A stretch of DNA of 64,000 bases, taken from assembly GCA_024403355.1 (NCBI GenBank), contig JAKSRW010000015.1:1-64000 (forward strand). Reading direction: 5' to 3'. A program made the position numbers and the translations under genes. This DNA is from Lachnospiraceae bacterium (GTDB lineage: Bacteria; Bacillota; Clostridia; Lachnospirales; Lachnospiraceae). Below the pieces are notes generated by a model, which saw only the letters and a program-made list of their open reading frames with translations, did no database searches and was not told the DNA's origin. This document shows, in pieces, positions 16,424-25,577 of the stretch (within the stretch, counting starts at the first letter, position 1; the number at the start of each line of letters is the position of its first letter).

Positions 16424-18766
16424 TTATTTATTAGCATCACGAAGAGCCACACGACGAATCTTACCACTGATAGTCTTAGGAAGCTCCTCAACAAACTCAA
16501 CAATACGAGGATACTTGTAGGGAGCTGTATTAACCTTAACGTAGGTCTGAATCTCCTTCTTAAGCTCATCAGTACCAACAGTGCCCTTTGTAAGAACAAT
16601 AGTAGCCTTAACAACCTGACCTCTGATAGGATCTGGAGCAGCGGTAACGGCACACTCAAGAATGTAAGGAAGCTCCATGATAACGCTCTCAATTTCGAAC
16701 GGTCCGATTCTGTAGCCTGATGACTTAATAAGGTCATCTGTACGGCCTACATACCAGAAATAGCCATCCTCATCACGCCAAGCAGTATCACCTGTATGGT
16801 ATACACCATTGTTCCATACATCAAGTGTCTTCTCATCATCACGGTAATATCCACGGAAAAGACCGCAGGGAACATTCTTGTCTGTCTTAATAACAATCTC
16901 ACCAACCTCACCTACTGATGCGCTGGTACCGTCAGGAAGCTGAAGGTCAACATCATATAAAGGTGAAGGCTTACCCATTGAACCGGGCTTAATCTTGCTG
17001 CCTACGAGATTTGCAAGAACAAGTGTAGTCTCTGTCTGACCAAAGCCCTCCATAAGGCTGATACCTGTAGCCTCAAGGAACTTATCATAAACCTCACGGT
17101 TAAGAGCCTCACCGGCTGTTGTACCGTACTGGATAGAGCTCAGATCATACTTGGAAAGATCCTCTTTAATAAGGAATCTGAAAATAGTAGGCGGAGCACA
17201 GAAGGTTGTAATATTGTACTTAGCAAACATAGGAAGCATATCCGCAGCATTGAAACGCTCGAAGTCATATACCATAACTGCCGCTTCGTTCATCCATGCG
17301 CCGTAAAGCTTGCCCCAAAGAGCCTTGCCCCAGCCTGTATCCGAAATAGTGAGGTGGAGACCGTCACGCTTTACATTATGCCAGTACTTTGCTGTAATAA
17401 AATGACCAAGTGCATACTTGTAGCTGTGTGTAGCAATCTTGGGATAACCTGTAGTACCTGATGTGAAGAACATAAGCATAAGGTCATCACCGCATGCACC
17501 TGCACTGCCCTGAGGTCTTGCGAAATCCTTTGAGCACTGCTCCATCTCCTCATCGAAGTAATTCCAGCCTTCCTTATTGGGATAATCCCAGTTATCCTTA
17601 TTAACCTTAACAATAATCTTCTTTACGAGTGTAGGACATGCAGGCTGTGCAAGATCTACCTGCTCAGGTACATTGTCCGAAGGTGTACAAACAATGGCCG
17701 ATACACCTGCCGCATTGAAACGATATTCAAAGTCATGCTTAACAAGCTGGCTGGTTGCGGGAATTGCAATTGCACCAAGCTTGTGTAATGCAACGATAGA
17801 AACCCAGAACTGATAGTGTCTCTTAAGAACGAGCATTACTCTGTCGCCCTTCTGGATACCAAGGCTTCTGAAGTAGTTTGCAGCCTTGGATGAAAGCTCG
17901 CTGATATCCTTGAAAGTGAATCGTCTGTCGCTCTTGTCATCTGCTACGAAGAGCATTGCAAGTCTGTCGGGATCCTTCTCTGCAATCGCATCAACGATAT
18001 CATATGCAAAGTTGAAGGTATTCTCATGCTTAAACTTAATTTCCTTAAGAAGACCGTTTCCGTCAATCTTTGTCTTAACATACTTCTCGCATACAACACC
18101 TGTCTCAGCCTCATCCTGAATAACATTCTCGGGAGTCCAGTTTGTCTCCTTCATGAAGATATCATCACTGAGAGACTCACCCTCGGGCTTCATAATTACT
18201 GTAAAGAATTCGCAGTCCTGTCCGTTTGCGGCAAGCTCACCGTGAGGTGTGGTACTGTCAAAGTAGATTACATCGCCTGCGCTGAGGGTTTCGATTCTGT
18301 TACCGAACTGATGCTTCATCATACCCTTTGTGATGATAGTAACCTCCTGTCCCTTATGAACATGAAGCGGGATAGGCTCATTTGCCTTCTCGGGATCATA
18401 GTGTAAGGTACAGAAGAAGGGCTCACCCATCTTATTCTTGAAGTTGGGAGCCATATTGAGGTAATTGTAAGCATCGCCGCCCGCAATCGGAACTCCCTTA
18501 CCCTTACGAACTACAGAATAAGAAGTAAGCTTAGGGCTTGAACCCTGAAGAATATCTGCGATATCCACGCCGAACTTCTCGGCACATTTATAAATGAAGG
18601 AGAATGTGAAATCAATCTTGCCCTCTTCAAGTGCGAGGTACTCCTCGATTGACATATTTGTGCTCTCTGCCATTTCATGTACAGAAATGCCTGAAAGCTC
18701 TCTCATTTCCTTAACTCTTGATGCAACATCATTTAAAAGTGTATTTACATGCTCATTTGCACTCAT
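16424..18766 (-). CDS. XRE HTH-cupin-acyl-CoA synthetase fusion protein
   Basis: The protein has 780 residues in three parts. Residues ~10-70 are an XRE-type helix-turn-helix. Residues ~80-200 are a cupin with the metal-binding style motif PLHVHKGQE and a later HGE. Residues ~240-780 are an AMP-forming acid-CoA ligase with the phosphate loop FFTSGTTGYPK (~430-440), GYYRDDEKT, the TGD motif and the catalytic lysine motif PKTISGKIRR (near 767). XRE-cupin halves are usually stand-alone regulators, so this looks like a ligand-sensing regulator joined to an enzyme. It is 28 bases after the DAHP synthase gene, as the last gene of the aromatic run, which hints at an aromatic acid substrate (inference). 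Activity on any particular acid cannot be read from the sequence. Confidence 0.88.
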   Translation of the reverse strand: MSANEHVNTLLNDVASRVKEMRELSGISVHEMAESTNMSIEEYLALEEGKIDFTFSFIYKCAEKFGVDIADILQGSSPKLTSYSVVRKGKGVPIAGGDAYNYLNMAPNFKNKMGEPFFCTLHYDPEKANEPIPLHVHKGQEVTIITKGMMKHQFGNRIETLSAGDVIYFDSTTPHGELAANGQDCEFFTVIMKPEGESLSDDIFMKETNWTPENVIQDEAETGVVCEKYVKTKIDGNGLLKEIKFKHENTFNFAYDIVDAIAEKDPDRLAMLFVADDKSDRRFTFKDISELSSKAANYFRSLGIQKGDRVMLVLKRHYQFWVSIVALHKLGAIAIPATSQLVKHDFEYRFNAAGVSAIVCTPSDNVPEQVDLAQPACPTLVKKIIVKVNKDNWDYPNKEGWNYFDEEMEQCSKDFARPQGSAGACGDDLMLMFFTSGTTGYPKIATHSYKYALGHFITAKYWHNVKRDGLHLTISDTGWGKALWGKLYGAWMNEAAVMVYDFERFNAADMLPMFAKYNITTFCAPPTIFRFLIKEDLSKYDLSSIQYGTTAGEALNREVYDKFLEATGISLMEGFGQTETTLVLANLVGSKIKPGSMGKPSPLYDVDLQLPDGTSASVGEVGEIVIKTDKNVPCGLFRGYYRDDEKTLDVWNNGVYHTGDTAWRDEDGYFWYVGRTDDLIKSSGYRIGPFEIESVIMELPYILECAVTAAPDPIRGQVVKATIVLTKGTVGTDELKKEIQTYVKVNTAPYKYPRIVEFVEELPKTISGKIRRVALRDANK

Positions 18767-18794
18767 TAATAAAACCTAACCTTTCTATAAACAA

Positions 18795-19823
18795 TCACAG
18801 CATTTCAGCCATCTCAAAAATCAGCTGTTCTGTCTTCTCCCAGCCGATGCAGGGGTCAGTAATTGACTGACCGTATACACCGCCGCCTACCTTCTGAGCG
18901 CCATCCACAATATAGCTTTCCACCATAAAGCCCTTAACAAGCTTTCCGATTTCCTCATTGTGTCTCATTGAGTAAAGAACCTCTTTGATAATTCTGGGCT
19001 GCTCCAAAGGCTTCTTGCCTGAATTTGAGTGGTTTGTATCGATGATACAAGCCGGATTCTGAAGCTGCTTTTTAGCATACATGTCGCAAAGTCTTGTCAG
19101 ATCCTCATAGTGATAATTAGACTGAGACTCGCCATGCTTATTTGTTGATCCACGTAAAATTGCATGTGCATAGGGGTTACCGTCGGACTGAACCTCCCAT
19201 CCCCTGTAAATAAAGGTATGCGCATGCTGGGCGGCAAGAATGGCATTGAGCATAACCTCAAAGTCACCGCTGGTAGGATTCTTCATACCTACGGGTGAAA
19301 TAATTCCGCTCGCCGTAAGACGATGCTGCTGGTCCTCAACGCTTCGTGCACCAACCGCTACATATGCCAGAAGATCATCAAGATACTGATAATTTTCAGG
19401 ATAAAGCATCTCGTCCGCGCAGGCAAAGCCTGTCTCCGAAATTGCTCTCATATGAAGATGTCTGGTGGCAATAATTCCCTTGAAAAGGTCCGACTTTTCA
19501 TTGGGGTTAGGCTGGTGAAGCATTCCCTTGTAGCCCTCGCCTGTTGTTCTGGGTTTGTTTGTATAGATTCTGGGAACGATTACAATCTTATCCTTAACCT
19601 TCTCCTGCACGGGACAAAGTCGTGAAATGTAGTCAATTACACTATCCTCATTGTCCGCGGAGCAAGGTCCGATTATAAGAATTTTTCTATTGTCTTTTCC
19701 TTCAAAAACTGCTTCCTGAGCTTTCTTACTTGCGCTTACGGCTTCATTCATATTACCGGTTAACGGACAAAGCTCTTTTACCTCGGCCGGCATTGCCAGT
19801 CTTCGAATAAACTCCATGCTCAT
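18795..19823 (-). CDS. aroF: 3-deoxy-7-phosphoheptulonate (DAHP) synthase, class I
   Basis: The protein has 342 residues, the normal length of AroFGH-type enzymes. It joins phosphoenolpyruvate and erythrose 4-phosphate in the first step of the shikimate pathway, in the cytoplasm. Recognised motifs are IGPCSADNEDS, NKPRTTGEGYKGM and SGIISPVGMKNPTSGD, which hold phosphate and metal-binding residues. An alternative in-frame ATG lies two codons further on. It is 27 bases after aroQ and 28 bases before the acyl-CoA ligase. Which aromatic amino acid inhibits it cannot be told, so the letter of the symbol is a convention. Confidence 0.93.
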   Translation of the reverse strand: MSMEFIRRLAMPAEVKELCPLTGNMNEAVSASKKAQEAVFEGKDNRKILIIGPCSADNEDSVIDYISRLCPVQEKVKDKIVIVPRIYTNKPRTTGEGYKGMLHQPNPNEKSDLFKGIIATRHLHMRAISETGFACADEMLYPENYQYLDDLLAYVAVGARSVEDQQHRLTASGIISPVGMKNPTSGDFEVMLNAILAAQHAHTFIYRGWEVQSDGNPYAHAILRGSTNKHGESQSNYHYEDLTRLCDMYAKKQLQNPACIIDTNHSNSGKKPLEQPRIIKEVLYSMRHNEEIGKLVKGFMVESYIVDGAQKVGGGVYGQSITDPCIGWEKTEQLIFEMAEML

Positions 19824-19850
19824 TCTGATCTATACCTTTCTTTTATTCCT

Positions 19851-20279
19851 TTATCTATTATTTATGAGTAAATCCATAGCCCGGATGTACCCGTTCAGAC
19901 CCTGTCCTGTGATTGTTGCGATACACGCCTGTCTGATATAGCTGATTTGTCTGAAATCTTCTCGCGAAGCAACATCGGAAATATGAACCTCGACCGTCGG
20001 AATACCGACCGCCTTAACTGCGTCCAGAATCGCCACACTGGTATGCGTATACGCACCCGGGTTAATAACAATTCCGTCCATTTTTCCGTAGGCTTCCTGG
20101 ATCATATCGACCAGGTCACCCTCATGGTTGCTTTGTCTGATACTTACTTCACAATTAACAGCTTTCGCGTGTTCCTCAATCAGATTGCATAGGTCCTCGT
20201 ACGTCTGCCTTCCGTAAACAGCTGGTTCTCTGATGCCCAACATGTTCAGGTTTGGCCCGTTGATTACTAAAATCTTCAT
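19851..20279 (-). CDS. aroQ: 3-dehydroquinate dehydratase, type II
   Basis: The protein has 142 residues, typical of the small dodecameric type II enzyme. It dehydrates 3-dehydroquinate to 3-dehydroshikimate. The start GPNLNMLGIREPAVYG carries the catalytic Tyr, and VEVHISD carries the catalytic His. The ATG is preceded by AAAGGAGGAG. A terminator-like hairpin separates it from serS upstream, so aroQ-aroF-ligase may have a promoter of their own in the 89-base gap. Confidence 0.96.
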   Translation of the reverse strand: MKILVINGPNLNMLGIREPAVYGRQTYEDLCNLIEEHAKAVNCEVSIRQSNHEGDLVDMIQEAYGKMDGIVINPGAYTHTSVAILDAVKAVGIPTVEVHISDVASREDFRQISYIRQACIATITGQGLNGYIRAMDLLINNR

Positions 20280-20303
20280 CTGACTCCTCCTTTCGTAAGT
20301 AAA

Positions 20304-20340
20304 AACAAAAAATAGACGATGTGGTCAAACCACACCGCCT
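20304..20340 (-). terminator. Intrinsic terminator after serS
   Basis: On the minus strand a GGTGTGGT/ACCACATC stem with a TTG loop is followed by TATTTTTTGTTTTT. It suggests that part of the transcription stops between serS and aroQ. Confidence 0.7.
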
Positions 20341-20368
20341 ATACTTTATCACTTTGGATATACAAATG

Positions 20369-21649
20369 TCAAGGCTTAATAACTGTCATTCCACCCATAT
20401 AAGGCTGAAGTGCCAGAGGAATGTTTACTGAGCCATCTGCATTAAGATTATTCTCAAGAAATGCAATAAGCATACGGGGAGGTGCAACTACCGTATTATT
20501 AAGAGTATGAGCAAAGTACTTTCCGTTCTCGCCTACTACTCTGATACGAAGACGTCTTGCCTGTGCATCTCCAAGGTTAGAACATGAACCAACCTCAAAA
20601 TACTTCTTCTGACGGGGTGACCATGCCTCAACGTCACATGACTTAACCTTAAGGTCAGCCAGATCGCCTGAACAGCACTCAAGCTGACGAACGGGAATAT
20701 CAAGTGAACGGAAAAGATCAACTGTGTTCTTCCAGAGCTTCTCATACCATTCCATACTGTCCTCAGGCTTACAGATAACGATCATCTCCTGCTTTTCGAA
20801 CTGATGGATACGGTAAACACCACGCTCCTCAATACCGTGAGCGCCCTTCTCCTTACGGAAGCAGGGTGAGTAGCTTGTAAGTGTATGAGGAAGTGTATCC
20901 TCCTGAACCATCTGGTCAATGTACTTACCAATCATTGAATGCTCTGAAGTACCGATAAGATAAAGGTCCTCGCCTTCAATCTTGTACATCATTGCATCCA
21001 TCTCCGCAAAGCTCATAACACCTGTAACAACCTCGCTTCTGATCATGAAGGGAGGTACACAGTATGTAAAGCCGCGATTAATCATGAAATCACGTGCATA
21101 TGAAATAACTGCCGAATGAAGTCTTGCGATATCACCCATAAGGTAGTAGAAACCGTTACCTGCAACACGTCTTGCTGCGTCAAGGTCGATACCGTGAAGC
21201 TTCTCCATAATATCTGTATGATAAGGAATCTCGAAATCAGGAACTACGGGCTCACCGAATCTCTGAACCTCAACATTGAAGCTGTCATCCTTTCCGATGG
21301 GAACCGAAGGATCGATGATATTAGGGATAATCATCATTCTCTTCTTAACTTCCTCTTCAAGCTCTGCCTGCTTCTTCTCAAGCTCTGCAAGCTCGTTGCC
21401 GAAAGCCGCTACTTCCTTCTTTGCCTCTTCAGCCTCAGCCTTCTTGCCCTGACCCATAAGAGCACCGATCTGCTTTGAGATTGTATTTCTCTTTGCCTTC
21501 AGGTCATCAGCCTGCTGCTGTGTAGCACGTCTCTGTGTATCAAGTTCAATAACCTCGTCGACCAACGGAAGCTTATGATCCTGGAATTTGTTGCGGATAT
21601 TCTGCTTTACGATTTCGGGGTTTTCTCTTAAAAATTTAAGGTCGATCAT
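20369..21649 (-). CDS. serS: Seryl-tRNA synthetase
   Basis: The protein has 426 residues, full length. Residues ~30-105 form the long antiparallel coiled-coil arm (Lys/Glu/Gln-rich) that grips the tRNA-Ser variable arm. The class II core follows with FRKEKGAHG (motif 2), HQFEKQEM and the C-terminal motif 3 region NNTVVAPPRMLIAFLE. It charges tRNA-Ser in the cytoplasm. The start has AGGAGGAG at 7 bases. It lies 117 bases after aroA, inside the aromatic run. I searched the upstream gap for a T-box leader and saw none. Confidence 0.97.
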   Translation of the reverse strand: MIDLKFLRENPEIVKQNIRNKFQDHKLPLVDEVIELDTQRRATQQQADDLKAKRNTISKQIGALMGQGKKAEAEEAKKEVAAFGNELAELEKKQAELEEEVKKRMMIIPNIIDPSVPIGKDDSFNVEVQRFGEPVVPDFEIPYHTDIMEKLHGIDLDAARRVAGNGFYYLMGDIARLHSAVISYARDFMINRGFTYCVPPFMIRSEVVTGVMSFAEMDAMMYKIEGEDLYLIGTSEHSMIGKYIDQMVQEDTLPHTLTSYSPCFRKEKGAHGIEERGVYRIHQFEKQEMIVICKPEDSMEWYEKLWKNTVDLFRSLDIPVRQLECCSGDLADLKVKSCDVEAWSPRQKKYFEVGSCSNLGDAQARRLRIRVVGENGKYFAHTLNNTVVAPPRMLIAFLENNLNADGSVNIPLALQPYMGGMTVIKP

Positions 21650-21766
21650 TAGTATCTCCTCCTACATAATGTCATCATTATATATTTTTACAACTAAACA
21701 GTTTTTTTTGCAAGTAAAATATTAACTTACAGGTAATTTATTTTACAGCTGTTTATTAGTGTTCAC

Positions 21767-22987
21767 TTATTGCTCACAGCATAATTCTATGCCTAGCTTC
21801 TTAATATCCTCAAAAAATCCGGGATAACTCTTTCTTACCGCCTCTGCCTCCTCAAGGCTTCCGCCTGTAAGAGTCAGTAAAAGAGTAAGCGACATAACTA
21901 TTCTGTGATCATTGTGTCCGTTTAATATCTCATTGGGAGCTATAAGCTCTGATTTAAAGATTTCAATCTGATTCTCTTCTATTTTGCTATCCACGCAGAA
22001 TTTTGCAAGCTCCCTGCACATTACCTCGCCGCGGTCACTTTCCTTCATCTTTAAACGTCTGGTACCTGTAAACACTCCGCCCTCACAGGCTGCCGCCATT
22101 GCAAAGAGCACGGGGCCAAGGTCCGGACAATCCGAAATATCAAGACAGGCATTCGAATTACGAAGTGCTTCAAAGTATTCCTTGTATACTCTGTCACCCT
22201 GAAGACTCTTCTCGTTAAGTCCCTTCACCTCAACATTTCCGCCTATAAGGCTGAATGCGTCCAGAAACGCCGCATTTGAGTAATCACCCTCTACCGCAAA
22301 GGCTTTGTCTCCCGTGTTTTTGTAGTGCTGACCGCCGTGAATAATAAGCTCATTCTCATTCATCCAGCTAACCTCAACACCGAAATCCGCCATGGCCTGA
22401 ATAGTAAGATTCAGGTATGAGCGGCTCTCTACAGGGGGAATCAGGCTGATTTTACTGTCCTTTTCAAATAATGGAAGCATAAAGAGCAGACCTGTTATAA
22501 ACTGACTGCTTACGTTTCCCGCAATTTCATAATTGCCTGCCGAAAGCTTTCCGTTTACAAAAATGTGATCCTCATTTTTAATGAAATCAATATTATTATC
22601 GCGGCATAAATCCTCATATATACTGAAGGGACGCTTTCTTAAGGTCTCGCTTCCGTAGAATTTTGAGGCTACGCCGAAATACATAGCAAGTCCCATAAAG
22701 AAGCGCATGGTGCTTCCGCTCTCACGGCAGGGAAATTCAAGCAGACTCTTGTCTGTTTTTGCACCAACACCTGTAACTACCACGGTATTGTCACAAACCT
22801 CAACCTCTGCACCGAATACTCTTACGCAGTCAATTGTGGCCTTGATGTCCTCTGAAAAATCTACGTTTGTTATTGTACTTTTACCGGCAGCAAGCGCCGC
22901 ACAGATTATGTATCTGTGGGCCAGACTCTTTGAAGGAGGTGCGAAAACGCTGCCCTTTGCAGTTGATTTATTTATCGTTACCAGCAT
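21767..22987 (-). CDS. aroA: 3-phosphoshikimate 1-carboxyvinyltransferase (EPSP synthase)
   Basis: The protein has 406 residues. It transfers the enolpyruvyl group of PEP to shikimate 3-phosphate. The N-terminal PPSKSLAHR motif holds the substrate-binding Lys and Ser, GSTMRF is present, and the late R(R)LKMKESDR motif is intact. It is 46 bases after aroC. The enzyme is slightly shorter than the ~427 residues of E. coli AroA but complete in motif order. Confidence 0.95.
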   Translation of the reverse strand: MLVTINKSTAKGSVFAPPSKSLAHRYIICAALAAGKSTITNVDFSEDIKATIDCVRVFGAEVEVCDNTVVVTGVGAKTDKSLLEFPCRESGSTMRFFMGLAMYFGVASKFYGSETLRKRPFSIYEDLCRDNNIDFIKNEDHIFVNGKLSAGNYEIAGNVSSQFITGLLFMLPLFEKDSKISLIPPVESRSYLNLTIQAMADFGVEVSWMNENELIIHGGQHYKNTGDKAFAVEGDYSNAAFLDAFSLIGGNVEVKGLNEKSLQGDRVYKEYFEALRNSNACLDISDCPDLGPVLFAMAAACEGGVFTGTRRLKMKESDRGEVMCRELAKFCVDSKIEENQIEIFKSELIAPNEILNGHNDHRIVMSLTLLLTLTGGSLEEAEAVRKSYPGFFEDIKKLGIELCCEQ

Positions 22988-23033
22988 ACCAATAATACCT
23001 TTCTACATGCGTAGTATTGAGTGTTTCTTTATT

Positions 23034-24134
23034 TTATTCTGTCTTTCCTGCAAAATAATCGGTTCCGAAACGCTGTGCCAGCATGTCATAGATTACAAGT
23101 GCAGTCATACTGTCAACAACCACTCTTGCCCTGTGGATGATTGCAGGATCGTGACGGCCCTTAACCTGAAGGACAGCATCAGTACCCGAATATATTTCCA
23201 CGCTGTCCTGCTCCTTGTAAATAGAAGGTGTAGGCTTTACCGCGCATCTGAAAACAACAGGCATACCGTTGGTTATACCGCCGTTTATACCGCCGTTGTT
23301 ATTTGTTTTTGTGACAACTCTGCCGTCTACGGAACGGAAGCAGTCATTGAATTCACTGCCTCGGCCGTTAACCATATCAAAGCCCGCACCAAACTGTACG
23401 CCCTTGATTCCGGGAATTCCGAAAAGAGCATGTGCAAGCATACTTTCCACACTGTCAAAGAAGGGCTCACCTACGCCTGAAGGCATTCCGATAACCGCTG
23501 TTTCAAGTACACCGCCGACACTGTCTCCGTCTGCCGCTATCTCCTCGATAAGCTTTGTCATCTCAGCACCCTTTGCCTCATCAAGCACCGGGAAATGTTC
23601 ATCCGCAAGCTTAACTATATCCTTTTCAAGCTCCATAAAGGCGGCATCCTTTATTCCGCCGAGGCTTTCGATATGTGTACCAATAAGGATACCCTTCTTT
23701 TTAAGGGCAGTCATTGCAATGGCACCCGCAGCTACAACGGCCGCAGTAATTCTTCCGCTGAAATGTCCGCCTCCGTGATAATCCTCAAAGCCGTGATACT
23801 TGCAGTAGGCCGCATAATCCGCATGACCGGGACGTGCGATTCTGCCTGTGGCATCGTAATCCGCACTGTGCTGCGCACTGTTCGGAATGATTATTACAAG
23901 CGGTGTTCCCGTGGTTTTTCCCTGATATGCACCGCTGACTATCTGATATTCATCAGCCTCTACTCTTTTGGTGGAAATCTTGCCCGCAGGTCTTCTCAGA
24001 GAAAGCTGATGCTTCATAAATTCCTCATCGATTTCAATGCCGGGAGCAAGGCCATCCATCACCGCACCGATATAGGGTCCGTGGCTCTCACCAAATATAG
24101 TGGTAAGCAGACTTGTACCAAATGTATTTTTCAT
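23034..24134 (-). CDS. aroC: Chorismate synthase
   Basis: The protein has 366 residues, family length. It converts EPSP to chorismate with reduced FMN. Visible signatures are GESHGPYIGAVMDGLAPG near the N-terminus, RPGHADY, GGGHFSGR and the C-terminal KGRHDPAIIHRA. The start has GGAGG at 8 bases. It is 28 bases after clpX and followed by aroA, which matches the pathway order from EPSP to chorismate. Confidence 0.96.
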   Translation of the reverse strand: MKNTFGTSLLTTIFGESHGPYIGAVMDGLAPGIEIDEEFMKHQLSLRRPAGKISTKRVEADEYQIVSGAYQGKTTGTPLVIIIPNSAQHSADYDATGRIARPGHADYAAYCKYHGFEDYHGGGHFSGRITAAVVAAGAIAMTALKKKGILIGTHIESLGGIKDAAFMELEKDIVKLADEHFPVLDEAKGAEMTKLIEEIAADGDSVGGVLETAVIGMPSGVGEPFFDSVESMLAHALFGIPGIKGVQFGAGFDMVNGRGSEFNDCFRSVDGRVVTKTNNNGGINGGITNGMPVVFRCAVKPTPSIYKEQDSVEIYSGTDAVLQVKGRHDPAIIHRARVVVDSMTALVIYDMLAQRFGTDYFAGKTE

Positions 24135-24162
24135 TTGAATTATCCTCCGATAATACTATCCG

Positions 24163-25557
24163 TTAATTTCTCATTTCTATTCTGGGGCCGCCCTTGCCCT
24201 CGATATAATCGCGTGTGATAAACACACGTCCGATATTTGAATCCTTGGGAATTTCGTACATGATATCCAGCATGAAATCCTCAATAATCGAGCGCAGACC
24301 TCTTGCACCGGTCTTCTTCTCAAGAGCCTTTTCGGCTATCGTTACAAGTGCATCCTCATCAAACTGAAGGTCAACCTCATCAAGTGCAAGCAGCTTCTGA
24401 TACTGCTTCAGAATCGCATTCTTCGGCTCCTTCATAATCTTTACGAGCATATCGGTATCAAGTCCGTGAAGTGCATAAATCACGGGCAAACGGCCGATAA
24501 ACTCCGGAATAAAGCCGAATTCGCGAAGGTCCTCATTTGTAACCTTGTCGAGAAGCTCGGGGTCATTGTCAAACTTGTCCTTAAGGTCAGAATTAAAGCC
24601 GATAAGTGTGGCCTTCATCAGTCTCTTCTTAATTATATCCTCGATATCGGGGAATGCACCACCGCAGATAAAGAGAATGTTCTTTGTGTTGATGGTGGTC
24701 ATGGGAACCATCGCATTCTTGCTGGTTGAACCTACCGGCACCTCGACATTTGCTCCTTCAAGGATTTTCAGAAGTCCCTGCTGAACCGACTCGCCCGAAA
24801 CATCACGGTTGGTTGTATTCTTTTTCTTTGCAATCTTGTCAATTTCGTCGATAAATACGATTCCGTTCTCGGCACGCTCCACATCATTGTCTGCTGCCTT
24901 AAGAAGCTTTGAAAGTACACTCTCGACATCATCACCGATATAGCCTGCCTCTGTAAGAGAGGTCGCATCGGTTATCGCAAGGGGCACATTGAGAAGTCTG
25001 GCAAGAGTCTGCACAAGATAGGTCTTACCGCAGCCCGTAGGTCCGATCATCAGCATGTTTGACTTGCCGATTTCGATATCCCCTGCCGCATCCTTTGTGA
25101 CTCTCTTGTAATGATTATAAACCGCTACGGAAATGATCTTCTTTGCACGGTTCTGACCGATAACATACTCATCCAGCTGCTCCTTAATCTTATGAGGAGG
25201 CGGAAGCTTCTTGTAATCAAGTACCGCAGGATCAACATCCGGACCGTTCTCCTTGTTTGTCTGCTCCACAGGCTTCTTCTTTTTAAGCTGCTGGCTCTTC
25301 GGAATCTCTGCCGCACCGTTTTTAAGGAAATCCGGGAAGCCCAGATTATCCATATTAAAGCCACCCTTTGTAAAATCAATAGGCGGCATTGCACCCATAT
25401 CACCTGAATTCATCAGATCAAAGGTACGCTGCATACAATCGGGACAGATATACATATTCTTTGCCATCTGAATCATCTTTCCGGTTGTACTTTCCGTACG
25501 TCTGCACATATAACAGATTTTCTCGTACTCATCATTATTGTCATTATTTTCTGACAT
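24163..25557 (-). CDS. clpX: ATP-dependent Clp protease ATP-binding subunit ClpX
   Basis: The protein has 464 residues. It unfolds tagged substrates and feeds them to ClpP. The N-terminal zinc-binding domain has Cys15, Cys18, Cys38 and Cys41. The AAA+ core has Walker A GPTGCGKT (~172), Walker B VFIDEIDK and the pore/sensor region GARGLRS near the C-terminus. The linker between zinc finger and AAA core is Lys/Glu-rich. clpX usually follows clpP; no clpP occurs in this window, and here it sits in an aromatic gene run 28 bases before aroC. Confidence 0.95.
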   Translation of the reverse strand: MSENNDNNDEYEKICYMCRRTESTTGKMIQMAKNMYICPDCMQRTFDLMNSGDMGAMPPIDFTKGGFNMDNLGFPDFLKNGAAEIPKSQQLKKKKPVEQTNKENGPDVDPAVLDYKKLPPPHKIKEQLDEYVIGQNRAKKIISVAVYNHYKRVTKDAAGDIEIGKSNMLMIGPTGCGKTYLVQTLARLLNVPLAITDATSLTEAGYIGDDVESVLSKLLKAADNDVERAENGIVFIDEIDKIAKKKNTTNRDVSGESVQQGLLKILEGANVEVPVGSTSKNAMVPMTTINTKNILFICGGAFPDIEDIIKKRLMKATLIGFNSDLKDKFDNDPELLDKVTNEDLREFGFIPEFIGRLPVIYALHGLDTDMLVKIMKEPKNAILKQYQKLLALDEVDLQFDEDALVTIAEKALEKKTGARGLRSIIEDFMLDIMYEIPKDSNIGRVFITRDYIEGKGGPRIEMRN

Positions 25558-25577
25558 ATATTATCCTGCCTTTCGCC

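Noticed and set aside
16098..16520. Overlapping 65-120 codon frames in the GC-rich repeat block
   Set aside because: They have Arg/Pro/Cys-rich composition, no RBS, and are not kept in the two tandem repeat units.
21650..21766. Possible T-box leader before serS or trpS
   Set aside because: No specifier stem or the conserved T-box sequence is present, and the gap before trpS is only 22 bases.
22707..23480. 257-codon plus-strand frame opposite aroA and aroC
   Set aside because: It crosses two certain genes on the other strand; the composition is that of an antisense shadow.
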